From the NCBI GenBank assembly GCA_964007475.1, contig OZ023275.1, positions 1,612,001 to 1,676,000 on the forward strand: DNA of 64,000 nt, written 5' to 3'. Positions 60,326-64,000 of this stretch are shown here, piece by piece. The notes beneath the pieces are model-generated. The model searched no databases. It was not told where the DNA came from and worked only from the letters and a program-made list of their open reading frames with translations. Both the position numbers and the translations under genes were made by a program. The stretch comes from Hybos culiciformis. Lineage: Eukaryota > Arthropoda > Insecta > Diptera > Hybotidae. The first letter of the stretch is position 1. Every line of letters begins with the position of its first letter.

Positions 60326-63300
60326 CAATAATAGTTATATGTTTAAGATAAATTTCTTATTCAGGATTTTCAACGTTGTGCTATATAATAAGCAGCATAA
60401 GTGCATACAGCTAACAATTCATATTATGATACTCTGTTTATAATATAACTCGTAATAATAATAATATAATTTATATTTTTGTATAATATTTAGGATTCTG
60501 ATAATAATATAATAGTAATAGTGTTTAGGAAATTTTAATTAATTAATTATTATTTGTGCTGATTATAATGTGCATCATATATTACGTAATCATATACCCA
60601 ATAGAATTATTCCCCAAATCAAGTGATTATAAAAAAATATTCTATTTCTAATTTTTAGTTAAAATAAAATTTTATTAATAGAAGTTTGCACTTAATACAT
60701 TGGTTTATAGTTTTTGTAAATATTTTATTATTATTTCGTAAATCTAAATATGCATGTTAATTTTGTATAATATTAATTATGATTTGAGCATTGCATAAAT
60801 ATAAATTATTTGTAATTATTTGTACATGAAGTATTATGATACCAGAAATAATTAGGCATCAAATGTCGCATTGGATACTAAAATTTGGTTTTTTATGAGC
60901 ATATCAACATGTCAAACAAATTCATTAAATATATGTTATTTAATGCTTTATATCTTGTAACTTAAAGAACAAAAATTGATAATATTTGGAAATTTAGTAT
61001 ACTTGAATTAATTTTAAAAATATGCTAGGATTATCTTAAAAAATATCTGGGGATACAATTTCTTTTAAATTGTTTATAGAAAAATAAAAGCATATTTTTC
61101 CTGATATTAAATATTAAAAAAATATCTAGAATTTATTTTGTCAAAAAGAAAAAGAAAAATTTGTAAAACATTGTAAATAATGTATAGTATACAATGAAAA
61201 TCTTTGCACACTATTATAATTTCAGTTTATTTACAAAATCAATGATAGTAAACATAAATCAGTATATTATATACATAGTAAAAATAATGTTTATATACAA
61301 TCCTCTTGATAACTATACAAAAAACATTTTATTAATTTCTGATATCAAATAAACGCATACTTCTGATAAGAGCATCCCATCGTGGACAATTTTAATTTTC
61401 AAAGTAAATATGTCCTTTGTGTCAAAATATGTCACATCTTATATAGCTGCAAAAAAATAATATTTTGTGGTTTTTCCTTTGCAATAATTTATAATAATAT
61501 TTGTTTATCCACTTTCTCTTCTTTATAAAATATTTTATTGTATGCCAGTTTCTTCTATATAGTTATAGGAATTTCATTAAGAAAATATTTTATTGTGGTT
61601 TTTCAAGATTTTCATATAGAATGCTTGATAAAATGTTAAGAGGATATTGTATAGAAATATAAAACTTATATAAAATACTTATTTATACATTATACTAAGT
61701 AAGAACTAGAGTTATATAATATAATGCGTTTTATTTTATTTTACCTACAAATATTTCTTTACACTCAAGAAAGTTCATAGGTATATAAAGTTAATTTTAC
61801 TTTATATTCTGTATATTTAATAAGAAACATTTTTTTTTTAAAACGAATATTCTATAAATTTTCAAATTATATCCAATAATAAATGTACTGCAAATATATT
61901 TCACTCATATATGTATTGAAGCAATAAGTTTTACTTTCGATAGATATTTTTATCTATTTTATTATGTCAACAATCGGGAATTTTATGGTATTCATTCAAA
62001 AACTTAAAATTTATATATAGGTGGTAAACCAATAAAATATTTTAATAAATTATATTGTTACAATCTTGTTGTATATAGGAATATAGGAATTTTTTGTGTC
62101 TCGTACACATGATTCTAATAAAATATTCTCAATAAATTTTTCTTTATTAAATATACTATATAGTGTTTTATTATTATTATTATTATAATATGTTCTCTAA
62201 GAAAATAAATGTTTCAATATTTTCTCTGTCTTCTATCGATCATTTTGTTAAAAAAGAAATAAAGTATAAATTTATATTAAGAATTTATTTTATACGTATA
62301 TTTATTTGTGTTAAAAATTTATTTTATTTTATAAGTCTTTTATACCACCTATTTGATATAAAATTAAATATTTTGTTAAATTATTATAAAACAAAATTGA
62401 CAGTATCGGTAGAGTAATATTTATTGGAATTTCTTATAAAAATATTCAAAGTTCAGGCAAGAAATTAATTTAAATTGTACATTTGATCGAATATTAATGT
62501 TGTCCTACGTTTATGTTTATAATTATGTTAGAGTTAACATTTTTAGCTAAAATAATTAAATAAAAACTAATTTAAGTATTAAATGTATATGAAAAAATTT
62601 ATAAGCATATAAAATTGCTTTTAAAATTGAAATTGTTAATTATTTTAAAAATAAAAATATAAGATAATTTTATTTTTAGATATTATATAAAAATCAAAAT
62701 ATGAAAAAAAACTATTAAAAAATATAAAAATATAATTTATGATCTTCTTTCTCATATACCATTATCAAAAAAAAAAAATAAAGAAAAGAGCAATCATAAA
62801 TTTTATTTCATAGGTATTTACAGTACATATATATGTACAAACATAAAATATATAAATAATAACTTTTCGTTCAAAAATTACAGACAAAAAAATAAAATGA
62901 AATAAAATCAAAAATAATAACATAAAAATAAGTAAAGAAAAAATATTGTCCATAAAAATGTAAAAAGAATTTCAACAATTTAATAATGGGTGCAATATAT
63001 TTTCAACATTATGACACATAAATAAAATATGATATTTAATAAAAAAAATTTTCGTTGGAAATCACATATATATATATTTATATACTTTTTTTATTATGTA
63101 AAATCCTATATTTTTTTGATATTCTGAGAAAAAAAAAATTATTAAAATTCTTTTTTTTAATTTTTTTGAATTCCAGATATAAGAAAATTACATATATGCT
63201 AACTTGTTGGTATTCTAAGCTTTCCATTCAAATACGTTTAAATGAATGAAAAGTTGAAAGAGTCGAGGTTGCTTGGAAAAGATTGGATTCTTATTCAACT

Positions 63301-64000
63301 TTTTATTCCAGTTAGTATCCAGAATATGTAGGTATAGTTTTAATAGAAAAACAATAATAGAAATGAAGAATGTGGAAAAAAGCTATGTTAAAGGAAAATA
63401 TTTCACAAAAAATTCCCCCTAAAGTAAATAAAACATAATATATAAGAAAATTAAGTAAAATTTTTTTTTTTTTTGTAAATAAAAGTAAATCGGTTTTTAT
63501 TTATTTTATTACTGTCGGCAATAAGCAATATATGATTTCACTTCATATACAATTTAAATATATTTAAACAAAAAAATTTTGTTTTCGACAAATTGTATTA
63601 AAAATTTAAAATAACATAATATTTGTATAATTTAACAATTTCTTTTTTTTTTTATTTTTCGTTTAAAATTAAGTATAATTAGTTTTGAGTTGGAATATTT
63701 TGAATATTGTACTATAATATACCTACAATATTTATGAAAATAGCATACAATTTAAGAATAGATTAAAAAAAAAAATTGGTAATTCTCAGTTTTCTATGAA
63801 TTTATAAATTTTATTTTGTTAAAAATTAAAGCCCTGTGTTTATAGAATTTTTTTTTTCTTGAAATCTGATATATAACTAGTTTCGTAAAATGTCTGCTGT
63901 TCATCAATTATGCAGTTTTGATTATTGAATACTACAACATATTTTCTTTTAAAAATTTCAAAATGTTTAAAGCCTTTTATTAAAATTATTTCAAAAAGTT
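60326..64000. other. AT-rich DNA without a supported gene
   Basis: No gene, RNA or mobile element can be supported. Open frames near 62.2, 62.8 and 63.1 kb are dominated by Tyr, Ile, Phe and Lys codons, as expected from composition alone. Confidence 0.5.

Noticed and set aside
60900..63300. Possible hidden multi-exon gene
   Set aside because: Scanned for splice-bounded frames with protein-like composition and found none that stood out.

Overview
This looks like an 64-kb piece of an insect nuclear genome. By eye it is about four-fifths A+T and full of homopolymer runs. It has eukaryotic gene structure (spliced genes with GT-AG introns and AATAAA signals) and insect-type gustatory receptor genes, a family found in arthropods. 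I see no bacterial operons, CRISPR array, rRNA gene or convincing functional tRNA gene. I cannot name the species from sequence alone.

Layout. 1-18.8 kb is gene-poor AT-rich DNA with small tandem repeats, one strong hairpin and a tRNA-like relic. At 18.8-23.1 kb a single-exon BTB-BACK-Kelch gene (19825-21546, + strand) sits between two same-orientation Helitron-like elements, and a hAT-type terminus relic lies just upstream of its start. At 24.3-26.3 kb there is a dense cluster of foldbacks, palindromic repeats and a terminal-inverted-repeat (TIR) element. 26.3-48.9 kb is mostly empty, apart from two small hAT elements with exact 8-bp target duplications (39.9 and 41.8 kb) and one TIR element (44.9 kb). 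At 49.0-60.3 kb there is a tandem duplication of a gustatory receptor (Gr) locus on the minus strand. 60.3-64 kb shows nothing I can support.

The Gr locus is the main biology here. In the intact copy (56652-59570) two different long first exons, A and B, each encode the N-terminal part of a receptor. Both end in the same splice phase (+1), upstream of one shared set of three C-terminal exons that carries the Gr TM7 signature. The predicted products are about 367 aa (A) and 379 aa (B). This is the known logic of alternative-first-exon Gr loci such as Drosophila Gr39a. The second copy (49425-52444) keeps every splice site. However, exon A is broken by a stop and frameshifts, exon B has a 1-bp deletion plus a net 114-bp in-frame deletion, and TM7 has gained an arginine. 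The two copies also serve as natural filled/empty-site controls: a 746-bp TA-flanked element carrying a tRNA-like, A-rich segment, and a roughly 230-bp intronic TIR element, are both present only in the decayed copy.
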